NCBI GenBank assembly: GCA_963663735.2
Contig: CAXXHN010000002.1
Coordinates: 868,001-932,000 of the forward strand
DNA: 64,000 nt
Source: G963663735 sp963663735
GTDB lineage: Bacteria; Acidobacteriota; UBA6911; RPQK01; JAPXNP01
Direction of reading: 5' to 3'
The translations under genes and the position numbers were made by a program. This document shows, in pieces, positions 45,136 through 53,417 of this stretch. How positions within the stretch are numbered: the stretch's first letter is position 1; each line of letters starts with the position of its first letter. Below the pieces are notes generated by a model. It did no database searches. It had not been told where the DNA came from and saw only the letters and a list, made by a program, of their open reading frames with translations.

Positions 45136-46968
45136 CTATTTCGATTCTTTAAGCAACCTTTCAATCATCCCTCGCATCCGCTCAAGATTCTCAGAACCAG
45201 CCCCTGATCCTTTCCATCGAATCGCTCCGTTTTGATCTATAACAACATGCGTTGGATGAGATTTGACCCCGAATAGCTTTTGCAGATGATTTTCATTGGG
45301 AACAATCTCGTATTTAAACTCATGACTCTCGAGAAATTTTTTGATCTGATCTTCCGAATTATAAGTAAAAGCCAGGAAGCGAACATCCCCTGAAAATTCA
45401 TCAACCAGTTGATTGAGCTCAGGCATCTCTCCAATGCAGGGGCCGCAGCCGGTAAACCAGAAATTCAAGACCGCAACCTTCCCGCGCAGCAAGTCGTTGT
45501 TGATCTGAACCCCGTCAAGGTTGAATACCTCGAAGTCAGGGGCAGTTTCGGGATCGTTTGCAGATTTATCTCTACCAGCGTTGTCTCCGGTGAGCTTAGC
45601 CCAAAAGTATTCCTCTGCGCCTTCACTGCCACCGTTTCGTTTCGAATACAAATCCTTTACAAATGATTCAGCGACGAGAGAGCCTTTCCTGTACGCTTCC
45701 AAAGCAACTTCTTCAGCTCTACCAAATCGGCCTCCCTGCAGCCAGATCCCGGCTTCTTTCTCGAGATCTGCGGGCTCACGCTCCAACGTATAGATCTGGG
45801 CGGCCCGGATATTTGCTAAAGCTCCGGCCAGATCACCTCGATGAGCACATAAATCGGAGAGAAGTCGAAAAGCATATCCGGGAAATACCCGGTCCTCGGA
45901 ATGGTACGGTCGTTCCGAGAGCAGGAGGTTCAAACCGCTACTTCCCAGCTCTTCAGCCCTGGAAAGTTCAATCCCTTCATCGTATAAAGCCTTGGCCAAA
46001 ATAATATAGGGATAGGGGCTTTTTTCATCAATCAACAACCAGTTATCAAACAATTGCTTATAAGCATTGATCTGGATGCCTTTGTAACTGAACAACCACC
46101 ATGTGGCATTAGACTCCTCCCGCAACCATGAATTCCCCGGAGCGCTGTTAATTACCTGGACTGTTAAATCTTCACATTTATCCTTATACTCCTGCGGCAG
46201 GCTTTTTTTGAAAATATTGTACCCAGCATTGTTTAACGCATAAACAGTATCCGGGGAATCTGGATACTGTTTGCATAATTTCTCCAAACATTGAATTGCA
46301 TTCTCAACCTCATCCAGGTCCCAGTAACCCTGCATCATAACCCGGAGCAGTTGGGCGCTTTCCTCGGCATTTTCCATGGCAAGAACGTGCTGGCGGATTA
46401 GGTCGATCGGAGTTTCTCCTCCACTTTCCAAGAAATGGAGTATCCATACATTGGGATAAAGCCACCAGAGCTTGGGATACCGAGACAGTTCAGCTTCAGC
46501 CATTGCCTTCCAGTTCGCAGGTCGAGAGCGATCGCGTAGATCTGCAGTCTCAAGCACAACGGAACCCGGGGGCTTTTGACCTTCCCGATCAAGAGCCTTC
46601 AGGCCACACCAGTCTCCAATCCACTTTTCGTTAGTCACGACCGAAGCGTATCCATACTCCCAGCCGTCTGGCAGGGTCAGTTCACAAGTGAACTGCTTCC
46701 CGTCCCCTTTAAGTGGTGTATACCGGGTGAAATTCACCCCCTTTTTCCAGAAGTAGGTATAAAGATAGGCATGGTCACCGGGAAGAAGTGCTACTCCTGG
46801 ATTAGGTTTGACCACCACTTGGATTGTATCTCCCCAGGTTACGCGTTCACTGGGGAGGATGATCTCGCCGAAGATTGATTGAGACATGCAGACTAAAATC
46901 AGTCCGGTAAAAAAGGTGTTAAAAAATACCGAAGAGGAGTGATGATGAAATCGTTTTCGTCCAGCCAT
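45136..46968 (-). CDS. TlpA-like thioredoxin-domain protein with TPR-like region, exported
   Basis: A 610-residue exported redox protein. A signal segment (FFNTFFTGLILVCMSQSIFG) is followed by a beta-rich domain (about 35-130). A helical TPR-like region follows (VENAIQCLEKLCKQYPDSPD; GDLAGALANIRAAQIYTLE; about 200-430). The C-terminal AlkC/TlpA thioredoxin fold has VAVLNFWFTGCGPCIGEMPE, with a CGPC active site, and SHPTHVVIDQNGAIRWKG, with the cis-proline. AAGGAAGAG precedes the ATG. Such proteins reduce or oxidise periplasmic disulphides, often for secreted enzymes. It converges with the BNR-4 gene. Confidence 0.87.
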   Translation of the reverse strand: MAGRKRFHHHSSSVFFNTFFTGLILVCMSQSIFGEIILPSERVTWGDTIQVVVKPNPGVALLPGDHAYLYTYFWKKGVNFTRYTPLKGDGKQFTCELTLPDGWEYGYASVVTNEKWIGDWCGLKALDREGQKPPGSVVLETADLRDRSRPANWKAMAEAELSRYPKLWWLYPNVWILHFLESGGETPIDLIRQHVLAMENAEESAQLLRVMMQGYWDLDEVENAIQCLEKLCKQYPDSPDTVYALNNAGYNIFKKSLPQEYKDKCEDLTVQVINSAPGNSWLREESNATWWLFSYKGIQINAYKQLFDNWLLIDEKSPYPYIILAKALYDEGIELSRAEELGSSGLNLLLSERPYHSEDRVFPGYAFRLLSDLCAHRGDLAGALANIRAAQIYTLEREPADLEKEAGIWLQGGRFGRAEEVALEAYRKGSLVAESFVKDLYSKRNGGSEGAEEYFWAKLTGDNAGRDKSANDPETAPDFEVFNLDGVQINNDLLRGKVAVLNFWFTGCGPCIGEMPELNQLVDEFSGDVRFLAFTYNSEDQIKKFLESHEFKYEIVPNENHLQKLFGVKSHPTHVVIDQNGAIRWKGSGAGSENLERMRGMIERLLKESK

Positions 46969-47481
46969 TTCTCTTCCTTTCAGGAAAGATTTTTAAGGCA
47001 TTTGCCGATATCTCTTCCATTTGCTTTATCGGTCTACAGTATTTTTTACCATCTGATTAATTATTTAACAAGTACCAGTAAGATCGACTGAAATTGTTAA
47101 CCTGTATTTTGGCTGGAGTGAGGTGGAGCAGTCTGGCGTCAGGTCCTTGTTGGAACATCCGCCCTGCGGCGGAAAATCCTGAATTCGAAACTCTAAAGCC
47201 TAAAAATCCCTCAGTAAAATTTCTGCCTGCAGGAAATTCATTTAGAATTTCTTATTTAGTGCTTAGTGCTTCCCGCTGAGCAAAAGCGAGGCAAATCTGA
47301 ATAAGAAGAGGCCAATGAGAAAATTTCAGTTCCCTTCCCCTTATCAAAACCAAGGAGAGGGGATTCCTTACATCAGCCTCCCAGGGAGACAGAAATCACA
47401 CCGGCATTCCAGTCTTCATGTCGGGCAAGCTTAGGCACGAATTCGTCCCGGAAACGGACTATTCTCAGAAACAAGTCACAG
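46969..47481. other. Intergenic region carrying a dispersed repeat copy
   Basis: About 510 bases between the S51-peptidase gene's stop and the TlpA-like gene's start. Most is explained by the repeat listed at 47106-47290. The rest (47291-47481) contains no recognisable gene or RNA. Confidence 0.6.
47106..47290. repeat. Dispersed intergenic repeat, long copy
   Basis: Starts ATTTTGGCTGGAGTGAG, includes the hairpin CCGCC-CTGC-GGCGG with AAAATCCTGAATTCGAAAC, and ends with ATTTAGTGCTTAGTGCTTCC-CGCTGAGC. It lacks the inserted element found in the matching copy near 48903-49560 and so shows the empty site. Confidence 0.7.
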
Positions 47482-48690
47482 CTAATCCCTGTACCTCTGC
47501 AAATTCCTTTCAGCTTTCTCACGAAAGGTAATTTCCGCCTCAAGAACAGTATCCCCGCCAATATCTTCACCGGCACTCATCCATTTTCCATTCTCATTAC
47601 TAAAAAACCACAGTCCGTAGAAATCCGGGCTTACCTTATTTATGACTCCAGCCACTGAATCTTGATAAATCAACACTCTATCCACAGAGGTATTCAGAAA
47701 CATATTCCTGTGTGTTTCATCTACTTCTATATCAGATTCCGTGTCACTTAACCGATCCTTTATGAATCGACATGCAATATCTCTGTACTGGGAATTCTTT
47801 CCATTCGCGAAAATATACTTCATAGAAACAAAAGCATTCAGAGGACTGCTCTGATCGTTTATTTCATCAAAATCTCCAATAGTTTTGTTAACATCAATCC
47901 TGGTATAAGCCGTTACCGGCAACGCATCTTTATCAATAAGTATTTTTGATTCCAATAATTGAGATTGCACAGTGCCATTTTCCAGGCTGACGTAATAAGA
48001 ATTATTTATTTCATTAATGGCAACCGCCTCAACAAACCTGCCGCCCTTAAAAAGAACTCCGGCAAGGTTATCCATGGCATATCCCGGATTGATACGGCCA
48101 CTCTTCATCAGCTTAAAATATAACTCTTTCCTTTGATTGTCAGAAAAGTGAGGGCAATTACTGTAAGGGAGAAAGGACAAACCATTTACAACGCTCAAAT
48201 CTACCGGCCTTGAATCACTGATACCATTTTGGAAGCTGCAAATTGAACCCGCGCTTCCCCCGGCCAGGATAATACCTTTAGCCAATGCCTTCTGTATGAT
48301 TTCATCAATACCCTGGGCTTTCCAAATGCCAAGCATATTTAAAGTGTTACCCCCTCCAACAACAATAGCATCCATCCCAAGCAAAGTTTCCTCAAATGTA
48401 GCGTTGGATTTATTTGAACTCACCCAGACTTTTAGAACGAAGGATTCAAGTGACAGCTTTTTGCAGATAAAACTCCAGTATTTAATATTGTCTTCATTGT
48501 CAGCGCTTGCGGTTGGGACGTAACAGATCCTGGGATTCTGTTTCCCTGTTAAATCAACAACATACTGAACGAATTTTTGATTAATATCGCCACCAAAGGC
48601 AAAAATTGTTTGTTCTACTCCGTTTTTTTCTGCCAAAGCATTAATACAAAATATGCATAAAGCCAGTAAGGCTATACTAATTTTTTTCAT
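47482..48690 (-). CDS. Peptidase S51 (cyanophycinase/dipeptidase E-like) exported protein with C-terminal extension
   Basis: A 402-residue protein with a signal peptide (ISIALLALCIFCINALAEK) and an S51 peptidase domain (about 25-225). Motifs are FAFGGDINQ, CYVPTASADNED, VVGGGNTLNMLGIWK, the nucleophile serine in LAGGSAGSICSF (about 145) and the histidine in SNCPHFSDNQRKELY. S51 enzymes are usually 230-280 residues; the extra 150 residues after about 245 form an unrecognised domain. The family hydrolyses N-terminal Asp bonds or beta-aspartyl polymers. AAGGAG lies about 11 bases before the ATG. Confidence 0.83.
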   Translation of the reverse strand: MKKISIALLALCIFCINALAEKNGVEQTIFAFGGDINQKFVQYVVDLTGKQNPRICYVPTASADNEDNIKYWSFICKKLSLESFVLKVWVSSNKSNATFEETLLGMDAIVVGGGNTLNMLGIWKAQGIDEIIQKALAKGIILAGGSAGSICSFQNGISDSRPVDLSVVNGLSFLPYSNCPHFSDNQRKELYFKLMKSGRINPGYAMDNLAGVLFKGGRFVEAVAINEINNSYYVSLENGTVQSQLLESKILIDKDALPVTAYTRIDVNKTIGDFDEINDQSSPLNAFVSMKYIFANGKNSQYRDIACRFIKDRLSDTESDIEVDETHRNMFLNTSVDRVLIYQDSVAGVINKVSPDFYGLWFFSNENGKWMSAGEDIGGDTVLEAEITFREKAERNLQRYRD

Positions 48691-48902
48691 TTACCGGTTC
48701 TCTCCTTAACCTTGGTTCTATTCTGTAAATTATTATCAACAAATACTTTTTTCCATAAAATATCCTGGATATTGTATCACACCACTGTGAGTGATGATAA
48801 TGACCTGGAATCGCTTCACCTGAGTCTGCCATGCATAACACAACATGGGAGATATCCTTTTCAAGGTCAGGAATCTATCTTGAACAACTCTTAGATACCA
48901 GG

Positions 48903-49049
48903 GTATTTTGGATGGGGTGAGTAGGTGTAAGTTCCTCGCGGCAACATCCGCCTGGCAGCAGGACGCAAATCCTTAACTCTGAAGCCTAAAGTTAGATTAA
49001 TACAATACCTGGTGGAACCATATCCTGCTTCGAATTTCTGATTTAGTGC
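48903..49049. repeat. Dispersed intergenic repeat, left part of interrupted copy
   Basis: Begins TATTTTGGATGGGGTGAG, has AACATCCGCC and CTCTGAAGCCTAAAG matching the copy at 47106, and ends CGAATTTCTGATTTAGTGC where the insertion occurs. Confidence 0.65.
49041..49049. repeat. Target-site duplication, left
   Basis: ATTTAGTGC, repeated immediately after the right inverted end of the inserted element. Confidence 0.8.
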
Positions 49050-49503
49050 CAGTACTGTCCGGTTAAAAGTAGAACAATTTCAACTGTTTAGAGGGACCCT
49101 CTTTTCCGAATCCAGGATTTTTTAACTAAACAGCTGAAGAATGGTAGTTTTTTAAACAAGGCCACACTCAAAACCTGCGACTTTTCTGCCCTTGATTGAT
49201 CAACACCTTTATTCTTTGTTGGCTCAAACAGTACCAAGCAACGTTTGCCGAAAATCTTGTATTGGAAATTTTTGCAGCCCTGGCCAGGGCTAAATTCTTG
49301 TCGCAAGGCTGTTTACCCCGGATTCGCTCCGCTCATCCTGGGCTATTGGCTATCGTCCCTCCGGGACTCCAATATTCAGCAATAGAAAGACCAAGGTTGA
49401 TTGACTGGATTAATTTGAAAACGAAAAATTTGGATTTACCACTTAACTCATTTTATTGCCATGGCTTACTGGGCGAATAGCAAGTGTTAACCGGACAGTA
49501 CTG
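49050..49503. mobile_element. 454-bp MITE-like element with 17-bp terminal inverted repeats
   Basis: Left end CAGTACTGTCCGGTTAA and right end TTAACCGGACAGTACTG are perfect inverted repeats, flanked by a 9-bp duplication ATTTAGTGC. No convincing transposase is encoded; the open frames inside are short and unlike known proteins. It is probably a non-autonomous derivative of an insertion sequence; 9-bp duplications would fit several families (for example IS4-type), but the family is not determined. The related repeat at 47106-47290 shows the sequence without an insertion. Confidence 0.85.
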
Positions 49504-49512
49504 ATTTAGTGC
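49504..49512. repeat. Target-site duplication, right
   Basis: ATTTAGTGC, identical to the left copy. Confidence 0.8.
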
Positions 49513-49560
49513 TTCGAATTTCCGGCTGAGCAAGACGGAGCCGATTTCTTCTCAGCCCGA
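49513..49560. repeat. Dispersed intergenic repeat, right part of interrupted copy
   Basis: TTCGAATTTCCGGCTGAGC continues the repeat after the insertion; the copy at 47106 has CTTCCCGCTGAGC at the same place. Confidence 0.6.
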
Positions 49561-49577
49561 TATGGTTAAATTTGGAC

Positions 49578-50171
49578 ATGAGCAACGAAAAAATAGAGTT
49601 TAAAGACCTTGTTTTGAAAACCCGAAGTTACAGGCGTTTTCGGCAGAGTGAAAAAATTCTTCCGGCAACACTGGAATACCTGATTGACCTGGCCAGGAAC
49701 ACACCTTCCGCCAGAAACGCTCAACCTCTTAAATATGCATACAGCTGCAATTCACTTAAAAATAATGAAATTTTCAGCTGCCTGAGATGGGCCGGCGCTC
49801 TTCCTGACTGGGACGGCCCTGCTGAAGGAGAAAAACCAGCTGGATACATTATCATGCTGCTTGATACCCAAATCTCAGCAAATCCCTATTGGGATCCGGG
49901 AATTGCTCTTCAGACAATAATGCTGGGAGCCTCAGGAATGGGCCTGGCCGGGTGCCCGATTGCCAACATTGATAGTATTCGTCTGTCTGAAATATTAAAA
50001 CTGCCTGATACACTGAATATCTGCCTGGTCCTGGCTATTGGAACTCCGGGCGAAAATGTTTCCCTGGAAACACTTGAAGGTGAAAATGTGGATTACTGGC
50101 GGGATGAAGACGGAGACCATCATGTGCCCAAGCGGTCCATTGAGGAAATTATCTGCGGGAAATGGGTGTAG
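49578..50171 (+). CDS. Nitroreductase-family flavoprotein
   Basis: A 197-residue FMN-dependent nitroreductase-like protein. It starts with the family pattern VLKTRSYRRFRQSEKI and LARNTPSARNAQPLKYAY (FMN phosphate-binding region). It continues with DPGIALQTIMLGASGMGLAG (the conserved middle block), LPDTLNICLVLAIG and a C-terminal DGDHHVPKRSIEEII. Substrates of such proteins vary (quinones, nitro compounds, halogenated tyrosines). The ATG is preferred over a TTG two codons earlier; the ribosome site is weak. It converges with the DAHP synthase gene across a hairpin-rich gap. Confidence 0.88.
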   Translation: MSNEKIEFKDLVLKTRSYRRFRQSEKILPATLEYLIDLARNTPSARNAQPLKYAYSCNSLKNNEIFSCLRWAGALPDWDGPAEGEKPAGYIIMLLDTQISANPYWDPGIALQTIMLGASGMGLAGCPIANIDSIRLSEILKLPDTLNICLVLAIGTPGENVSLETLEGENVDYWRDEDGDHHVPKRSIEEIICGKWV

Positions 50172-50173
50172 TA

Positions 50174-50310
50174 CGACAGGCTCGCTGTCGCTATCGGAAC
50201 TGCGGCAGGAAGCATCCCTGCTCTTCTATGCCGCGGGAGCGGCACAGCGTCCCTGCACTCCCCATAACGACTCCCTTCGGGAGCGGAAAACTGGCAGTTT
50301 CCGCCTACAC
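50174..50310. repeat. Hairpin cluster between convergent genes
   Basis: Successive inverted repeats: CGACAG/CTGTCG (50174-50190), TGCCGC-GGGA-GCGGCA (50229-50244), CTCCC-TTC-GGGAG (50271-50283), and an imperfect GGAAAACT/AGTTTCC pair. No T run follows, so it may be a structured dispersed repeat as well as a boundary between the two transcripts. Confidence 0.55.
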
Positions 50311-50339
50311 CTGCTACCTGAAACCCGCAACTATTTACT

Positions 50340-51725
50340 TTACCAGCCGGAAGTCCGATTGGGGCCGCTCATCTTCTTCATGAGCTCTGCCACCAGCATC
50401 GCTGTTTCCACGGCCTGTTCATAATTCAGCCTGGGATCAACCTGGGTCCTGTAGGCCCTTCCCAGGTCTTCTTCCGCCAGTCCCCTGGCTCCGCCGACAC
50501 ATTCGGTTACATTATCCCCGGTCAGTTCCAGGTGAACACCTCCCAGATATGTGCCTAACTCATTGTGAATAGAAAAAGCGCTCTCCAGCTCTTCCAGAAT
50601 CCTGTCAAAACTCCGGGTTTTGTATCCATTTTTGGTAGTCTCGGTATTGCCATGCATTGGATCACAAACCCACACTACCCTCTGCCCGCTTCTTTTGAGT
50701 GCCTTGATCAGGGGCGGAAGATAATGCTGAATCTTTTCGGTACCAAACCGGTGAATCAGGGTAAGCCTGCCCGGTTCATTCTTAGGATTCAGAATATCGA
50801 CAAGATTGGATAGTTCCAGGGGCGTCATTGTTGGGCCGATTTTGACACCGATCGGATTCCTTATCCCACTGAAATATTCAACATGGGCACCCTTCAGACT
50901 TCGGGTTCTGTCACCGATCCAGGGGAAATGAGTGGCTACATTGTACCAGCCCGAACGCCTTGGCAGCTGGCGGGTCTGCGCCTGTTCATAGTGGAGATGC
51001 AGTCCTTCATGACTAGTAAAAAAATCAACTCTTTCCAATTCATCAATCTTTTTGGTGGTCACGCTTTCCAGAAAATCCAGGGAATGGGATATGCGATCGA
51101 CAATCTCCCGGTACTGCTTGCTGTGAGAAGAATGATCCATAAAGGTAAGATCCCAGTATTCAGGATGATGAAGGTCAGCAAAACCTCCTGTAATCAGGGC
51201 CCTAATAAAATTAGTAGTAAGCGCGGCTCTTTCATACCCTCTAAGCATCAGTTGAGGATCAGGGGTCCTTTCCTCCCTGGTGAATCCCATCTTATTGATA
51301 AGATCACCCCGGTAGGAGGGAAGAGTAACTCCGTCCCGGGTTTCCAGGTCACTGGACCTGGGTTTGGCGTACTGTCCGGCAATCCTTCCCAGGCGAATCA
51401 CCGGTTTTTTACTGCCGACCACCAGTACCAGGCTCATCTGAAGCAGAATTTTCAGCTTGTTGGTAATTATCTGGCTATTACAGTCTTCAAAACTCTCGGA
51501 GCAGTCACCGCCATGAAGCAGGAATCTTTTCCCTTCTGACACTTCAGCCAGTTTTTCCCGGAGGTCCTCAATTTCCCAACTGGTAACCAGGGGAGGGAGT
51601 CCGGAGAGGGTTTTGATAACCCCGTTTAATTCCGATTCGTCAGGGTATTGTGGCATCTGTGTTATTTCACACTTCTTCCATGAATCGGGGGACCATTCAT
51701 ATTCCGGATCTTGTTTCCTGTTCAT
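50340..51725 (-). CDS. 3-deoxy-D-arabino-heptulosonate-7-phosphate (DAHP) synthase, type II
   Basis: First enzyme of the shikimate pathway, joining PEP and erythrose-4-phosphate. The 461-residue chain matches the plant/type II family: LPPLVTSWEIEDLREKLAEV, FLLHGGDCSESFEDC (with the metal-binding Cys), RLGRIAGQYAKPRSSDLET, PSYRGDLINKMGF, ILNPKNEPGRLTLIHRFG and VWVCDPMHGNTETT. The His, Glu and Asp metal ligands lie in the C-terminal blocks. Length is typical of bacterial type II enzymes (about 450-460). It is a single-gene unit here. Confidence 0.95.
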   Translation of the reverse strand: MNRKQDPEYEWSPDSWKKCEITQMPQYPDESELNGVIKTLSGLPPLVTSWEIEDLREKLAEVSEGKRFLLHGGDCSESFEDCNSQIITNKLKILLQMSLVLVVGSKKPVIRLGRIAGQYAKPRSSDLETRDGVTLPSYRGDLINKMGFTREERTPDPQLMLRGYERAALTTNFIRALITGGFADLHHPEYWDLTFMDHSSHSKQYREIVDRISHSLDFLESVTTKKIDELERVDFFTSHEGLHLHYEQAQTRQLPRRSGWYNVATHFPWIGDRTRSLKGAHVEYFSGIRNPIGVKIGPTMTPLELSNLVDILNPKNEPGRLTLIHRFGTEKIQHYLPPLIKALKRSGQRVVWVCDPMHGNTETTKNGYKTRSFDRILEELESAFSIHNELGTYLGGVHLELTGDNVTECVGGARGLAEEDLGRAYRTQVDPRLNYEQAVETAMLVAELMKKMSGPNRTSGW

Positions 51726-51885
51726 AATCTCAGAATTCTATCAGATCAGGGCTATGATATGGGAACCTGCTGTGGAAAATATGATGGATATCCTGGTAAT
51801 GATCAGGACAAAATGCGCCGTAACTGCTGATAAAAGTTGATACAGCGGCTGGTTTCCTGATTGACTGGCAATACGTCCATTACTA

Positions 51886-51921
51886 TCAGAAAAGGGGAAG
51901 GACCAAACCTGGTCCTTCCCC
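51886..51921 (-). terminator. Intrinsic terminator of the DUF1080 gene
   Basis: On the minus strand, GGGGAAGGACCA and TGGTCCTTCCCC form a perfect 12-bp stem with a 4-base loop, followed by TTTTCTGA. It begins about 33 bases past the gene's stop. Confidence 0.85.
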
Positions 51922-51954
51922 TGAATTTAATGCGGTTTGCTTATGGCTTATGGA

Positions 51955-53280
51955 TTATTCCGCCAGGCTTTTAATAAACACATTCCGGTAACGTATGGGA
52001 TCATTATGTCCGGCAAAACCAAAATAGCCTGAAGTACGGTCTTTCCCAGGGTGGGGAGTGTCATGCATGAACTCAGTGACATCCTTTACGTCACCGTCAA
52101 GAATTACGGTTCCATTCAATTCAACTTTTATCCTGGAACCTTTTACGGTCACTTCTTCATAATTCCATACTCCTACCGGGTACTGGTATCCTCTTTTGGC
52201 GGCGATCATGCCATAAACACTACCGTGGAACTGGCGGTCATCTATCTTCCCGATATATTTCTCAGATGAATTATCAATAACCTGCAGCTCGGTCATGCCG
52301 ACATAAGCAGTGTCACCTTCTCCTGGGTAACGGATAGCCAGGCCATTATTTCCTCCAGGTGAGAGGAGGAATTCAAGATGGACCTTGAAATCAGTAAGTT
52401 CCTGATCATAGTAAATGGTTCCGCCATGTTTTGGTTTACAGAGCACAGTGCCATCTTCAATCAGGTAATTATCAAGGGGGCCTTTCCATCCTGTGAAGTC
52501 TTTGCCATTAAAAATCTGCTTATAGTCAGGATCTGATTTTTCAGCCAGGATTTTAACGGCCTCGGTCCAGCCTATTTCACGGATAAAAATGTTCCTCCAG
52601 CATATTTCACCGCCATGGGTCTGAAGCTGGATATGTCCGGTGCGGAGAAGCGGCAGGTCACGGTTCCAGTAATTTTCCATGCGGGCATGGTCCACAACCA
52701 ACTTATCGTTAAGGTAAACCGTGGTCCGCTCCCCAACCTGGATTATGCGCATGCTGTTCCATTCCCCGAAAGGCTTATCAGCCAGGACCAGTGGATCTTT
52801 ACCAGGCGCGCCCGGGCTGTTGTTCCAGAGGCCTCCGGAACCTTTGTCCGCTCCGCTGGCCCATTTCCCCCCCTCTTCAGTGTAGTCCCAGATCTGGACC
52901 TGGGGGGTTGTGCGGAGATACACGCCTGAATCAGCCTTGGCTACGGTTTTGTATTCCAGGAGCAATTCAATGTCCCCGTATTCCTTTTCAGTGGTAAGGA
53001 AAGCTCCATTCCCGTCATTAACCAGGACACCGTCTTCCATCCACCAGTGATCCTTGGTTTCCAGCCAGTCAGCTCTTTTTTTGGCAAGTAATTCATCAGC
53101 TGTCATCTTGTCCATTTCATAAGGGCTGACAGACTTCATTCCGATCCATCCGGAAAGGTCCTGCCCATTCAGCAGCGGGGTAAAGCCCTTGGGACATTTA
53201 GCCATGCCCTCAGCCGCAAAAAGGAGTGAAGAACAACAGAACAATAAAGAAATCAATATAAAAATATTTGTCTTTTTCAT
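51955..53280 (-). CDS. Exported protein with two DUF1080 domains
   Basis: A 441-residue exported protein (signal NIFILISLLFCCSSLLFAAE). Two copies of the DUF1080 beta-sandwich are present: the first begins FTPLLNGQDLSGWIG (about 32), the second FNGKDFTGWKGPLDNY (about 265). Each has the typical later blocks (GDIELLLEYKTVAKADSGVY; FKVHLEFLLSPGGNNGLAIR) and ends with H-I-Q-L-Q or RYRNVFIKSL. DUF1080 proteins include 3-keto-glycoside hydrolases and sugar-binding proteins, common in Planctomycetes, Verrucomicrobia and Bacteroidetes. A Tat-type oxidoreductase as in this window could supply 3-keto-sugars. An intrinsic terminator follows. Confidence 0.88.
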   Translation of the reverse strand: MKKTNIFILISLLFCCSSLLFAAEGMAKCPKGFTPLLNGQDLSGWIGMKSVSPYEMDKMTADELLAKKRADWLETKDHWWMEDGVLVNDGNGAFLTTEKEYGDIELLLEYKTVAKADSGVYLRTTPQVQIWDYTEEGGKWASGADKGSGGLWNNSPGAPGKDPLVLADKPFGEWNSMRIIQVGERTTVYLNDKLVVDHARMENYWNRDLPLLRTGHIQLQTHGGEICWRNIFIREIGWTEAVKILAEKSDPDYKQIFNGKDFTGWKGPLDNYLIEDGTVLCKPKHGGTIYYDQELTDFKVHLEFLLSPGGNNGLAIRYPGEGDTAYVGMTELQVIDNSSEKYIGKIDDRQFHGSVYGMIAAKRGYQYPVGVWNYEEVTVKGSRIKVELNGTVILDGDVKDVTEFMHDTPHPGKDRTSGYFGFAGHNDPIRYRNVFIKSLAE

Positions 53281-53417
53281 ACCTTAAAGAATACTCAAAT
53301 TAATCTGCTTTTGACAGCATTTTCTTTATTGATTTTCAGCCGATTCCGACAGAACTTCTTGCATCCAGGACTAAGTGCGGAAATAATAAAACTAATTAAC
53401 AGGAGGTGATGAGGCCG

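Larger units (their letters stand above)
48691..49577. other. Repeat- and insertion-bearing intergenic region
   Basis: Nearly 900 bases between the S51 peptidase and nitroreductase genes. From 48903 it holds a copy of the dispersed repeat, interrupted at 49050-49503 by a MITE-like element. The stretch 48691-48902 has no recognised feature and probably includes the S51 promoter. Confidence 0.7.

Noticed and set aside
49196..49480. 94-codon frame inside the MITE-like element
   Set aside because: No similarity to transposase motifs such as DDE blocks; likely an incidental frame in a non-autonomous element.
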